Below, piece by piece: positions 37,190 to 50,339 of a stretch of 64,000 nt of DNA. A program made the position numbers and the translations under genes. The notes under the pieces are model-generated. The model saw only the letters and a list, made by a program, of their open reading frames with translations. It was not told the origin of the DNA and did no database searches. The stretch lies in NCBI RefSeq assembly GCF_019925205.1, contig NC_083567.1, forward strand, positions 26,474,001 to 26,538,000. The letters are read 5' to 3'. This stretch comes from Metopolophium dirhodum (Eukaryota > Arthropoda > Insecta > Hemiptera > Aphididae). Position 1 is the stretch's first letter, and every line of letters begins with the position of its first letter.

Positions 37190-38010
37190 CGATAACTGCA
37201 AAACTTCAAAAGTAAGCGGCCACTTCATAGCGACCACCTGAATGACTTGCAAATTTTAAGTAGGGACTTCCAAATTGAAAGCAATTGTTTGGTACCATTT
37301 TCAAAGTCTTAGGACAATTTGAGTGGGTTTACTTCGTAACTTTGACAGCTCTTCCTAACCGCCCGATTTACTTGCAAATTCTAAAAATGGACTTGCAAAT
37401 ACTTGTTAGTCATAAGCTTTTGTTTGATATCTATTTTGAAGTTTTGGGACAACTTGAGTGGGCCTACTTCCAAACTTCAAAGTTCGTACCAGTCGTACGG
37501 GGAACTTGCAAAATTTAAAACACACTTAAAAATTTTTGCTAATTATTAGCTTTCGTTTGGTACTGATTTCAAAGTGCTAGGTCAAAACAGGTGGGCCAAA
37601 TTCACAAGTTTAAAAGTTTATAGAGACCGCCTGAATGACTTGCAGATTCTAAAAACAGACTTGCAAATTCTGGCTAATCATTAGCTTTCGTTTGGTGCTG
37701 ATTTCAAAGTTCTAGGACAAAGTGGGTGGGCCAACTTAACAAGTTCAAAAATGTATAGCGAGCGCCTGAAGAAGGACTTCCAAATTTCAAAAAGGGGCTT
37801 TCAAATACTTGCTAATCATTAGCTTTCGTTTAATACCGATTTCAAAGTTCTCGGTCAAAACGAGTTGACTATACGTCTATACGTGAAGTTGGCTCATCTT
37901 TAAATTTTTTGGTTTCACGGTGAAAGTTTGGATTTTCAAATTCTAAAAATAGACTTGCGAATACTTGCGAATAACTTGCAAAATAATGACATAGATTTAA
38001 AAAAAAATTG
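37190..38010. repeat. Minisatellite, about 135-bp period, five to six degenerate units
   Basis: Anchoring on TTTGGTAC.GATTTCAAAG, units begin near 37288, 37423, 37556, 37691 and 37829 (spacings 135, 133, 135, 138), with partial units on either side. Each contains a GTGGGCCAACTTCAC-like block, a GACCGCCTGAATGACTTGCA block and a GACTTGCAAATACTTGCTAA block. Copies differ by many substitutions. The 77-codon ORF at 37285 is a by-product. Confidence 0.88.
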
Positions 38011-38690
38011 CAGTACTTAGGTGGGCCAACTTCACGAACGTAATTATTTCACAATGCTAGGTGACGCAGTGACGCCGATTAGTCCGTGAACTGAAATACA
38101 ATACAATTGAGATACACTAAATGTTGAAACCAAGATATACCAATGTAGTGTATATACTTATACTGTAAAGGAAAAAAAACTGCACACGGGCAAAACCGGG
38201 ATATAAAGCTAGTTTAAATATATAAAATCATGCCCGTCGTCAGAATTAAAAACGACTTCGACGATGATGACGAGTATCCGCGAGTATTTGCGTCGACCGC
38301 ACTCCATCGATCGGAGTGCTTAGCTGCAGCATATCCATCTTCCGGACGACAGAGAATCTAAGATTTACGCATAGGCGCCTGTCGCCGGGTAATAATAACA
38401 ATAGTTATAATGATAGGTAATAATAATATTGCTACAACAATACATTTCAAAATGTACAATTGCGTTCGTGAGCTGCATAAACGAGGAGGGCGTGCGTTAC
38501 GCAATCGCGAGATAATTCGCTGCTTCGTTTGTGAAAGTACGTATATTATAATCGTCTATAATCTTTTGAATTTTCTTGTGCGCTCCTTGTTCCGACTGTT
38601 CCGAGAACTCGACTGGTACCTACTTACCTACCTACGTCTGTCTTAAACCTATACGTACTGTGCACATCACGTCTAATGCATTAATGCATA
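38011..38690. other. Repeat end and GC-richer island
   Basis: 38168-38215 contains CACGGGCAAAACCGGGATAT then AAAGCTAGT, which looks like the end of another dispersed element. 38250-38395 and 38450-38530 are CG-rich with no supported ORF; CACTCCATCGATCGGAGTG (38299-38317) is a near-palindrome. Confidence 0.4.
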
Positions 38691-38698
38691 GTCGATAG

Positions 38699-38760
38699 TC
38701 TCTCTCTCTCTCTCTCTCTCACTCTCACTCTCACTCTCTTTCTTTCAATCTCTCTCACTC
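38699..38760. repeat. (CT)n microsatellite
   Basis: A pure CT run of about 20 bases, then CACTCT-type interruptions. Just downstream, ATG at 38787 is followed by a consensus donor (GTG/GTAAGT, 38803/38804) that could end an untranslated exon. Confidence 0.95.
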
Positions 38761-38918
38761 TTTTCCACTCCTCCGATCACTCTACCATGCACACCGCACC
38801 GTGGTAAGTAAATGTTCTACATAAGTACATATAACTTAATCGATTCGAAATCAAATTCCTACGTACCGCGCGCGTTCTCGATTTGTCTCGAATTTTATAT
38901 TATATTATATTAAGTATA

Positions 38919-39631
38919 CAGGGTGATTCATCAAGCATGTTGTTCACCCCCACCTTTTTATACATAAATATTATATTTTTTTCAAATTCATATTTTTTGG
39001 AACTTTTAAGTAAACCTGAGGCTAATATTTTCAAATACTTAGTATTTGTGTACAAGGGTTAAGGAATGTGCCGAAATAAACATTTTGTTCAAATGAGAAC
39101 CACCTATTGTTTTGGTAATCGGATGGTTTTCTTCGAAAATGTTGACGCATTGAGATCGATATTTGAAGGATTAGTGTCTGAGTTATAATACTAGTATTGC
39201 ACAAAGGACAATAGTCCCTAATAATGATTTTACATAGATAGGTACATTTTAAAATATATGTAATATTTAGTCTATATTATGCTCAGACAATTTTCACAAA
39301 TTATGAAATTGTAATAAACTAATATTAGTTAATCAGAAATTACTTGTTTGAATTTCGATTTATTGGTAGGTATACAACATAATATTATAATATCCTTAAC
39401 AATTTGCAAGAAAAAAGGCCGGTTCCCATTTGAAAAATTAGAAGTTTGTATCAGCTCGTCACATTAACAAAATGGAACACTCCTGTGAAATGTCATAAAA
39501 ACAAAATAACGTAAATAATTTGAAAACATGGTCTTTAAGTAGGCACCTACAATAGATAGGTACTTAAAATGTCCAACAAATTCGTTATTCATGGGGAAAA
39601 CGGGGGTGAGCTTGCTCGGCGAATCACCCTG
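38919..39631. mobile_element. 713-bp inverted-repeat element at TATA target
   Basis: The left end CAGGGTGATTCATCAAGCA and the inverse of the right end (CAGGGTGATTCGCCGAGCA) match at 16 of 19 positions. Both sides are flush with TATA (38915-38918; 39632-39635), compatible with TA-targeting (Tc1/mariner-like) insertion. Internal TTCAAATG.GAACC (about 39089 and, inverted, 39423) extends the symmetry. No transposase ORF, so non-autonomous. Confidence 0.75.
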
Positions 39632-39639
39632 TATATAAT

Positions 39640-42600
39640 ATAATACATCAGGTTTTAATAATAATACGTATATAATGTATGAATGCGTAAACAAATTAAA
39701 TTAATAATTATCTCGACCCGGAATGCCCCGGAGGACGCACGGCGATTCGACGACCGCTGCAGCGTCGGACCGAGTGAACACGACGACCGTTCCCCACCCC
39801 GCTTTCGAAAACCACCGGCTCTCGGAGGGAGTGACGCGGAACGAAAAATACCGGCTGTGGTATAAGCTGGCGGTATAAGTACACGGGTAAAGTGCGCGGA
39901 TAATGGACGACAGTATATAAATATCGTAATATATAATAATATGAGACATAAGTTTTACTGTATAGGTATATATATATTATGTTATACCTGAACAGTGTAA
40001 TAAGGTCAAATCGACAAGAGCTGCTGGTGTTCATAGTAATTGTCGTCGCTCGCATTATTCGTATATTATATATTATTATTATATTTATATCGTCAAAATA
40101 CATACGTTGCAGCTGAACGAATCTTAAAATAAAAAGTATAATTTCGCTTTTATATTTTCAACTCGAAACGCCGATTATTCGTGGATTTTCTCGGCTTGGC
40201 AGTGTCATCAAACGAGAACTATAAAACGATGAGTCGTATGATATTATGTATTCGCGCCGGATCAATATACCCTACGTGCATTAAGATGATAATAACATCT
40301 ATGCAATGTCAGTTTTTGTTCTAAAAAGTGACATCACATTGTAATATCAATGTGCCAACAAATAGATTTAGAGCAAAAAAATATTATATTGCGATATCTA
40401 TTATATTACGACGTGCTACTACAGTGGTATATGTGAATACAATAAGTATAGTTTGCTGGAAGTTATTAATTGGTATCAATAGTCATTGATGATATAAGTA
40501 TGTGACTTCACAAAGAAACTATATAATATATATATATTATTTATTATTATATCTATTTTATAATCATAATATTATATTAATATAATATAATGTGCGTTCA
40601 CGCTCGGACTGCGGAGAAGAATGAAACGAAACGGAGCCGAGTGATGGGGCGTAATATCGTGCATAATAATATTATAATAGGTACGTAAAACAAATACTAT
40701 TAAAATATTATTATTATTATTTATTATTATTCCATGACGTACATTGTGCGCTTATAGTGTCCAGCAGCTTAGCAGGTTTCCACTCGTGCAGTACGTATAA
40801 ATAATGATAATATTGAATCGGAGTGCCGACCTCGGTATAGTCGCGGGACTCGAGCCAATCATCGATTACCGCGGTATATAATAGGTCTCATATATATAAG
40901 ACATTTGATACTAAAGCTACCGTAATACCTCGTGACGTGTATAATTGGCAGGTGTATATAACAGTGTGTAATTATACCTATTAACGTACATCGTTTCTCG
41001 GCATAAAAAAAAAAAAACAAAAACAATATCCAATCACTGCACTCCGTAAATACATATATCTCGGTGGGTATAGGTACTCGTCACGTGTAATCGACATATA
41101 TTGTATAATGTAAGAACACCGCTCTGAACATTGCAGGGTCATGGGATTTTGTCACATGTTTGGGCATGATTTTCCATGCAATATTGTTTGAAATCATAAT
41201 ATTACTATGTATATAGTTCGACATATTGTAGGTATTCACGAAATGTGGGATGTGTGGTGATTGTTGAACGTATTAATTATATTAATTACAGGTATAAATG
41301 GCGATATTAAAATGGACAATTTGAGATGTGGTTTGTTTTAAATACCTTTACGATTGGAATACGTCTCTGCACTTATTACTATGATTGATGCACGGACAAT
41401 ATAATATAATATTATAATGCAGCCAAATCATTACTGTTAGTATATTATTATTTGCCGTGATCGATGAATGCATATTATTATAATATAAATATTTAATATA
41501 TTAATGATTTGACCACATGCATAATAATAATAATATTATTTATTATCGATGGCGGACAAGTGGACAACCCAAGATCGATGATCCTCTACTGCAGGATTGG
41601 CGTCTTTTTTTCTCGGCAGCACTATATATAGTTTGCTTTGTATTTATATCACGTTAAGGTAGTCAAATTTGTGATTTAATCTTTAAGCGCTATTGACTTA
41701 CGAACGATTTTATCTAATATAATATAATATTTTTTTTTATATTTCAGTGATTTTTGAATGAAAAAAACCATGATCGCCTTGATGTAGTTAAACACCCTAA
41801 CATTGTGCCATAGTCTTAAAAAATATTTGTGCTGTGATGGGTGACACGCCCACGCCCTCGACAAAGTAGAAAAAAAAATGTAAATGGTTCACTTATATAA
41901 CCTATAGGTAATTTAGATAAAAATATTTCCGATTTAAAATAAAAACATCACGACATTGTTTATTAACAATAGAATTTCCGACAAATAACCACATAGTGCT
42001 TTTATTTTACCAATACAGTATAACAAGAGTTCTCACCACCACATTATGTTTTCTAATAACGAATTTATAAAAATTCATATTTTTGAAAACTGTTAAATAT
42101 ATATTTTAAGGACCATGTTTTACTATTCAAGTCCAGTGGCGATACAAACTCATTATTTCTTGAATGACATTTTTTACAATATATTATTATCAGAAGATTT
42201 TTTTTTTAAATGTTTGAATATCTAAATCAAAATTCAAACTTGTAGTTTCTTAGTTATTAATATACCTATATACCAAGGATAATAGTGCTTAAAAATAGTT
42301 ATAAATATATAAACAGATAAAATAATGGATGTAGTATTTATTATTGGGATTCATATATGGATAAAAAGGTGATTCAAATTTAAAAATAAAAACTTTTTAT
42401 CGCTACAGAACCTCCACATGTAAAACATTTTTAATAATTGAAAATGGATCCTAAAGTCCCTCTTAAAAGTTCCCCACGGTCTGAATGTGTCGTATGCCTA
42501 TTGATTCTAACTCGCGATTATCGTTTAACCGCGGGCACCTATAATAATATATGCAGTAATCTGTGATTTTCAATTGTTGTACGGCGTGGTTTTGGCGCGC

Positions 42601-42720
42601 GATATAATAATATAATATATTATTGCACAATATTATTATAATAATCGATCGTCTCGATCTCGCCGCGGAACCACCGTTTGCGTTTGCCGATTTGCCCGTT
42701 TCACCGCCCCGTTTTATAAA
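39640..42720. other. Intergenic DNA with GC-rich patches and AT-rich spacers
   Basis: 39710-39900 is GC-rich (a 60-codon ORF plus and a 131-codon ORF minus cross it; neither shows a domain, and the minus one runs into low-complexity Ile/Tyr). 40600-40660 and 40740-40870 are further GC-rich patches. The rest is AT-rich with TAA/TTA runs. No gene called. Confidence 0.35.
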
Positions 42721-42730
42721 AATAGTCAAA

Positions 42731-42812
42731 TACCTACCTACCTACCTATCTACCTACCTACCTACCTACCTACCTACCTACCTGCCTACCTACCTACCAA
42801 CCTTACCTACCT
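42731..42812. repeat. (TACC)n microsatellite
   Basis: Tandem CCTA/TACC units with a few interruptions (TATC, TGCC, AACC). Gives the Tyr/Leu/Pro/Thr repeats seen in overlapping ORFs. Confidence 0.95.
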
Positions 42813-43359
42813 GTCGTTCTGGCGGCGAACGGACTGCTTTTTGTTTGACAGTTCCGACGCCGCCACCGCAGCCGCCGCGTCTATAATTTTTTCTCCCGTC
42901 GCCGATGCCGCCGCAACAGCGTTCGATTATATTTTACTCGTCCGTCTTCTCGACTATAATATATACGTCTTAAACGCTCGTCGTCGTCATTATTATTTGG
43001 TCGAGTCTACCTCAGCTGTCGTCGTCGTCCGCGATTTATATCATATTTTTCAGTATTTCGTTTAATTTTTTCACTGACCGATCGTCGTATTCATCGTCGT
43101 TTTCCTACGTCATAATAATAATATTAATATTATTATCGTTCGACCGTCGTATTATTTCCATGCCATGCAGGCAGGACTTGTATCGCCTTCGCCTTCGCCG
43201 CTATCGTCGTCCACAAAAAGCCGTATTAGTGACTAATTATTATTTACTAGGATAACGTAGTGTTGTTAAAGTTTACGTCAAAGTTGATTCTGTATAGTTA
43301 TTGTTTCGTCCAATCGGCGCACCAGTCACCACTCGGTTACGTGATACGCTACGAGCATG
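42813..43359 (+). promoter_or_regulatory. GC-rich island ending in a possible untranslated first exon (ATG/GTAAGG)
   Basis: 42820-43240 is CG-rich with repeated CGTCGT, CCGCCG and GTCGTC strings. The island ends in ..GCTACGAGCATG directly followed by a good donor GTAAGG (43360). The downstream GH9 exon begins AG/ATG (57132), so a 5' exon ending here would join as ..ATG/ATGAATCGC, in frame either way. This is the best-looking upstream exon for the GH9 gene in the window but the 13.8-kb intron is pure inference. Confidence 0.25.
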
Positions 43360-46300
43360 GTAAGGCATATATATATATATTTTTATCATCATATAATAAT
43401 ATGCAATAGATATATAATTTTAATATAATCGTATTATAATCATATATGATTTGTTACAACTTGAGTCGTTAAAAGTTTAAAGTACCTATATTATATTATT
43501 AAATGACGTGTTCCATACTAATTTGTTTGGTCGCCAAAATTTTAAATTAGTACATTTTGATAAAGCACATTATCTCTTGTCAATACCATAAATGTATGGT
43601 AATAACGTTTTTGTTGTACATTAAATTCTCTTTTAAAAATCAATAGTTATTAAACGTAGATACAAATCAAATAGTTACATTCCTTTTTAAAATTGTGTTA
43701 TTATAGTTACCGTAATATGACCTTCGGAGTTGTATTGGAATACTAAAAAAATAATTAAAATAATAATAATAAAGTCAATAATATATGTTAGTAATAACTG
43801 AAAAATATTTTTATAAGATTTCAATTTCACACTCGTTCAAATGAGCAAATATATGTACTTTTTTATTTTAATATTTGTTCAAATTATATACTTGAATTGA
43901 ATGTACATCAGTTTACTATTTTTTTATTTATTATATTTTATTTTTTTATGGGTATTGCTTTTTGTAAACTATATTAAATTGTGTAAACTTAACAAATATT
44001 GTATTATTTAGATGGTTGAAAGAAATTGTTATTTATTTATTTAAATTGACTGTCACGAGCAATATTCGATTATAAATTCGCTGATTTTTCACACAGAGAA
44101 AAATCAAAACTTATTGTAAACACGCATACAATATTTCTGTACTCATTCGTCGACATTAAGTTATGTCGCTGAAACCCGTAAAAAAGTAAATGCACGCTGT
44201 GAATATATTTTTTGAAAAAAACATTGAGGTATTATCAGTACTAAAACAATAACGATTGAATAATCGAAATTGTTTTCTACTTTCCCATTTGGTATTAACA
44301 TTAAAGTTGTATCTTAATGAACATAATTATATGACGTAGGTTACGGTAGGTATAGGTCAACCTGACATGACATTTTTAAATCTGTGATAACATTCTTTTA
44401 TAACCATATAACATTGATGGCATATTACAAATTGAAGTTTTCTCCATCAACAAATAGGTAGGTAGATTATATTATTTTTGTATCGTCAGTAGTAAATATT
44501 TTCAAAAATCACCGCGTTGACGAGGTTATTATGCTAAATATTATTGTATTTACTATTATTTCATTATGATTTCCGAGAATTGTTTGCCATGTACGTCTCA
44601 CACAGACTGTCAGACGAGTTTCGATGATATTTTATACTTTTACCACGTACGACCATCTAATACCTAAAATCTGAATAGAGAAGGGATTAATATATTATTT
44701 TTAATAATCTATATAAACCGTGTAAATAACGACTCGTACGTTTCGACGACGATCTTGTACACTTTTACTACATTTGTTGTGTGACCGGATAATAATTATA
44801 CAAATACTTATATGCCTATCAGATTAGTGAAAAGAGTAAGTACCCATTTCTTTTAAGAATATTCAAAGCCATATAAATAGTAAATTAACTTTTGTATTCA
44901 AATGGCTTATTAAAAAAATAATAACAGAAGTTGTGATTTTTAATCAATACGATTTGGAATTATAATATTGCACTTTATGTTCTTGAAGAAAATATAATAT
45001 TGTATATCAGTAAACTATAGAAATAAAACGCCCACAAAAAAATGTGTAGGTAACCTATATTTGGATTAAAATAATACGTCGAAGGACTACAGAGAAAACA
45101 AATTTTTAGATCTTAAGAATTGTTGTAATTTTATTAACAGTAAACGGTATACATTTAAAACGTAATACATTTTTTATACTTCTGGATCAGTTATAATCAA
45201 AATAATATAAGTAAAGAATAAACTGAAGCTTCCTAGGAATTTTCAAAGGAATTTAAGTTGAATAAAATTTAATAAATTTAATAATTTAATGCAATATAAA
45301 ATAACTTCGTGTTTCATATTTTAATTTCCAACGGAAGAGTTAAATATTAAATTGTATTAATAATTTCTTAAAAATAATCAATTCACAAAAAAACGGACGC
45401 GATAACATTTTAAGTTTATTAATCGTATATAATGGACAACCACGCAATCTCGAAACGGCTTTAGAAATGGAAAAATAACATTATCGTGCTCGAAGTCGTT
45501 TTAATCGTGACACGACTATTTGTATGGCATTCTCGTATAAAAGAAAACTTAAAACATTTTCCATTCATAATTTACATTGCACATAGGTCATTGCAGTTTC
45601 CTCACCCATCGAACATAATATTATTTATTCAGTATAATAGTATATTATATTATATAATCGATATTATTATGCTGAATTTTCTCTCATCTACCTCCAATAC
45701 ATATTTCGGATAAGATCTTCAAGTCCGTTTTACAAGTCACAACAATGTCCAATCGGCAATTAACTGGAACGCGAAATAAACGAAAAGAAATCATTAATTA
45801 AGTCAAAAACTCAGACAATATCACGCTTGAGCATCGCTTGAAAGCATAAAATTACGTTCTGATTTCGTATAGACATTTAACTCGATACTACATAATGCAC
45901 TATTCGAATATATTCATTATCGCCATAACTCAACATACCATCGTCAAACGATGATATTAGGACACGTTATTAGAAACAAATATTATTTTAAAGGATTTAA
46001 CTCGACATAACAAAACATTTAGAAATAACCTTTTCGCATACTTTAATAAAACGTTTAGATTGTAGCCTGTAGGACATTTTATTTATAGGTATTCAAATAG
46101 TTGTTAGACACTTAGAAATAAACTTTTATTAAATTATTAAAAAATAATAATCAAGTCTGTGCAAGACTTATCTTTTAAGTATTATAATATTATTAATTTT
46201 ACTTATAATAATGCATACTTACTTTATCGCTTTCGGTACTTAAACAGTTGCATATTATGGTTTTTAAAATAAATTCATTTTTATTTGTCTGAACGTAAAA

Positions 46301-49300
46301 AATAAAAAATTGTACAAATAAAAGAAATAATATCAAGTTTCTGGCAACGGTTTCGTCAAATTTTTAATATTGAAATGAAATATGAAAATTGCATAAGGTA
46401 TAATGTAGCTAACCTAGTGAAACTAGAATGGCGTTCAATAATATCTCCTATCTTCATCCGTAGTACCAATTTCTTCGAAATGTAGTGAAATACACGACTG
46501 AGTCGTTTATTTCTGATTTCGTTCATTTTACGTTTTATAGTAGTTTATTCTTATTTCAAAAGAATAGTTACAAATTACGTACCTTACCTCTATATACATC
46601 TATACATGCGCATATTACTGCATAGTTATTACAAATGTTACGTAACACTAATATTAATTGAACCGTTCGTTATATACGAAATCGAATTGCTCTATAGTTG
46701 TATATATAAATTCAATATTGTATTTTACCATTTGCGCTGAAACCTAAAAGTCGCAACGTAAATGTGATATATGACATAATATAATACAAGTTCACGTGTA
46801 GGTTTTCAACTGGAATCTGTTGCAATTATTATCGTAACGCAATTGGTGCGGATAATAATTAAATTAATATTTCCTCTCGACTTCTCCAGAAATTGCAAAT
46901 ATTCATCATTCGTGACTGTATACGACTGCAGTGCACAAGCGTTTATTAACGTTTCTAAAATTAAACGTTCGCAACTCAATCACGTTCGTCGCAAATAATA
47001 ACAACAATAATAATAATACAAGTTACAGTAGTTCTAAATTTTATTAGGTAAGTACAACCAATTTTCGTTTTGTGTGAATATTTCATGGCCTTTGGGAACG
47101 TCTAATTTTCCGGGTTGGTCGCAATTACTTATTTTTGTTGTAATTAATTGAGGTGATTATTTTATTACTTAACGCTCAATATTGTTATCTGGAAAAGCAG
47201 GTTAACGTTTTTAAAAACAATAGATAATTACATAATAAACTTTAAAAAATAAATAAATTTTCTATCGTTCATTTTTTTTAACACCAACTCACATTCTATC
47301 GTATTTGAAGCAAATTATTTTTTCTTTTATTTTTTAGCAAATAATAATCGAATTTTGAACGGCTAGTTATTTAGTTATGACTACTTATGAGTTATAAGTA
47401 TTTAGAGTTTTGGTGATCGGAATATTTTTGTGGAGTACCTAGGTATTCCTATTCCAAATCGCGGATGCGTTCTTTCACATTTTAAATAGGTAGGTACTTA
47501 GGTATAAGCTATTACTAAATTATTTTAATACTCGTTGGAAAATTCACTTTTTTAAATTTGTCACAAAATTAGTAACAACAAGTATCTCCAGTCTTATCAA
47601 TAACTATACTTTGATTTCATAATAATATTTAGAATCTCCGGTTATAATATTTATTGAAAGCCACATTTTCCATCTAAAAATCATTAAAAATATAATATAA
47701 TAACACGTAACTTAAATTCAACATCAACAACATTTAGCTGGTATCTCCTCTGCCAAAAGTTTTTCTCATAATGGGTGGTGTGCTCAGTAAATTTATTGTC
47801 ATAGTCGTTACTCAAATTCAGATGGTTACAGTAGAAATTATTTTATTTTAATTGAAATCATTTAATGAATTCATTCAAATCAATTTAACAATCATTATAG
47901 GGTGCTTAAAAGTTAAAGATCTTAATTATTCAGTTTCTTTTAAAATAAATACCATTTATAGATACGAGTTGTTTAGCACATTGTACTGATTGAGATACGT
48001 AGTATGACTAGTAAACTTATGCAATTGATATAATGTTGGATTCGTGTTATATAAGTAAAGTATATAAATATATGAATAAAAACGTTAGGTATTTATTAAT
48101 ACTGTTTAAAATTGTACTACCCACGTTTTGTACTTAATCTATATAAGTATATATCTAACATTACTTATAATTTAAATAAAATGTAATGACCCCGCTGCTA
48201 ATACTAATCTTACAATACAAGATATTATGACAGCTCACTTAATTTATTTAGAACTATCCCTGATTAATAATTTAGAAGAATTATTGCTACTTGAGGCTCA
48301 TGCGCAATGTGGTAATAAAATCACAACTCGTAATTAAGACTTTCAGAAGAAAACATTGCTAGTATTGTTAATGAAACAAACCTAAATAAAGTATTTTAAA
48401 TTTTAAAATAAATGATACTAGTAAAAAAAATTAACGAGATTCACTTGTTGTAACTTGTTTTCTCCATTTTCTGATAACAGTGAAATGAATGCTATTGATG
48501 ATCAGATGGTTAAATAGTTATAAACGAAATATTTAGTAAATTATGAAATTAAACATAAAAAAATAATAAAATATCTCGTAAAGAATCTAAAGAAAAAAGG
48601 GTTGGTAGGAAAAAGTACATGGATTATAATTACTTATAAATTAACATATACAAATAAAAAGAGTTAGCCCCAATAAACTGGGAAAAATGAAGATTTACGA
48701 AAGAAACTACTTAAAAAACTGTGCGTCTAAAGTATTTGTATGTATATAACTATATTATTACTCTTAATATGAAAAAAAATTCTACTTACAAAAAATGTAA
48801 AGTTATCAACATCTTAATGTATTATTGTTATTTGAAGGGGAATTTCATTTGTTCGAAATTTCGAGAATTTCGAGTTCTCAAGGTTCGCTTTACCGAGAAA
48901 TACAGTGTAGTGTTATAATATTATGTTATACAAATAAATAAATAATGTTTGAATTTAATCGTAGTAAATTCATTAATCAATTAAAATAACTTCATAGAAC
49001 TTTCCAGCTTATAAATTATAATAAATGATAATTAGAAAAATAAAATGTTGGAAAAAAAACTCGTTTTACCAAGGGAAGTGTGAAAATAGCACTTGTCTTC
49101 ATGAAGAATTCCATGTATTTCGAAAACATTTAACCAGTAAGAGACTTAAGACATATCTACCTACCTATATAGCAGATTAATTGAAATTTTTACAAAAATA
49201 GATTTTTTTTTTCTATTAGGTAGTTATAAAACACCTATAATCCTAAATATATATATATATAATATATATCAAATTTAATTATATATAGTATGAAGAGTTT

Positions 49301-50005
49301 AGTCAAAATGTAGCAGATACGTGGTAAGACATTACATGGTCAAAACGAAATGAAAGTTCTCTGAAAAATATTCTGCTTAAGCCTTTCTAATTAAGAACAC
49401 AAAATTAAATATATAATTTTATGTTGTTGTTCAAAAAGTAAGAAACTTAAAAAATGATAATGATAAAAATATTGTTTCATAAAATCTTAAAAATATAATT
49501 AGTGTTCATACGGTCAAAAGAATCTCCCTGTATAGAATTTACTCGTTTCGACTACTCGGAGTGATTATCTATAAGATAATATAAAGATCACGTCATAATA
49601 TCGTCGTCATTATTATTTTTTTAAACACGCTTCGTTTCAAAAACAGATAAATAAGAATAATAATTTTTTCTACGTAATTTAAAATTACTGGTACAATATT
49701 TACCTCGTTCACACGTCGTATGCACACATTGGATAATATTATATTTTTCTTTTATTATCTGAATATATGCCACAGGCCACAGCATGCTCTAAAAACGGAT
49801 ATTTTTTTTAAAAAGTTTTTTCACTTTATATTGCAGTAAACCACGTACCTGAGCGAATAGCTATTATATGAGTACGATTGTTAAAAATAAAAGAAATAAA
49901 TACCTCTAATGTCGTGTACTTTGTATGTGATTTTTTTTTCTTCTTGTTATGTTGACCACGCGGCGCCTATCTCGGTAAAAATAATCGCATTTAATAGAGG
50001 TAGGT
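43360..50005. other. AT-rich DNA, 6.6 kb, no gene recognised
   Basis: Possibly first-intron or upstream DNA of the GH9 gene. It contains a (TA)n tract at about 49241-49270 and scattered GTAGGTA-type strings. ORFs of 65-75 codons here are Ile/Lys/Tyr-rich and not called. Confidence 0.45.
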
Positions 50006-50331
50006 CATTGGCGTAATTCTATTACATTTCAGTAGGTGAAAAACCTTCATTAGTCAAAAAGTCATATATAAAGACAAACTAAGTCATGTTTGAAGTAAAT
50101 AATTTTGCTCACTTATACTATAATTTTATATTAATTGATTACACACAAATATCAAAATTTGTATATTTTAAACACTGTAAGACACTGTATGCCTGTATAA
50201 ACATTAAACATTTTATAAAAATACAATAGGATTCAACAGCTTCAGTAGGTGTATAAGAATATAATTGCACCTGTTACACAACATTGAGGTATGGAATTGC
50301 ACCGTCGTGCACCACCGTAATTCCGCCACTG
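50006..50331. mobile_element. 326-bp hAT-type MITE with perfect 8-bp target duplication
   Basis: The left end CATTGGCGTAATT and the inverse of the right end (CAGTGGCGGAATT) match at 11 of 13 positions. Both flanks are exactly AGGTAGGT (49998-50005 and 50332-50339), the 8-bp duplication expected of hAT elements. No coding capacity; the 85-codon ORF at 50265 crosses its right end. Confidence 0.88.
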
Positions 50332-50339
50332 AGGTAGGT

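Noticed and set aside
39701..40103. 131-codon minus-strand ORF
   Set aside because: Half lies in a GC-rich patch and half in Ile/Tyr-rich simple sequence; no motif.
42134..42408. Possible hAT MITE beginning CAGTGGCGATA
   Set aside because: The candidate right end (inverse CTGTAGCGATA) is weak and the flanking octamers do not match.
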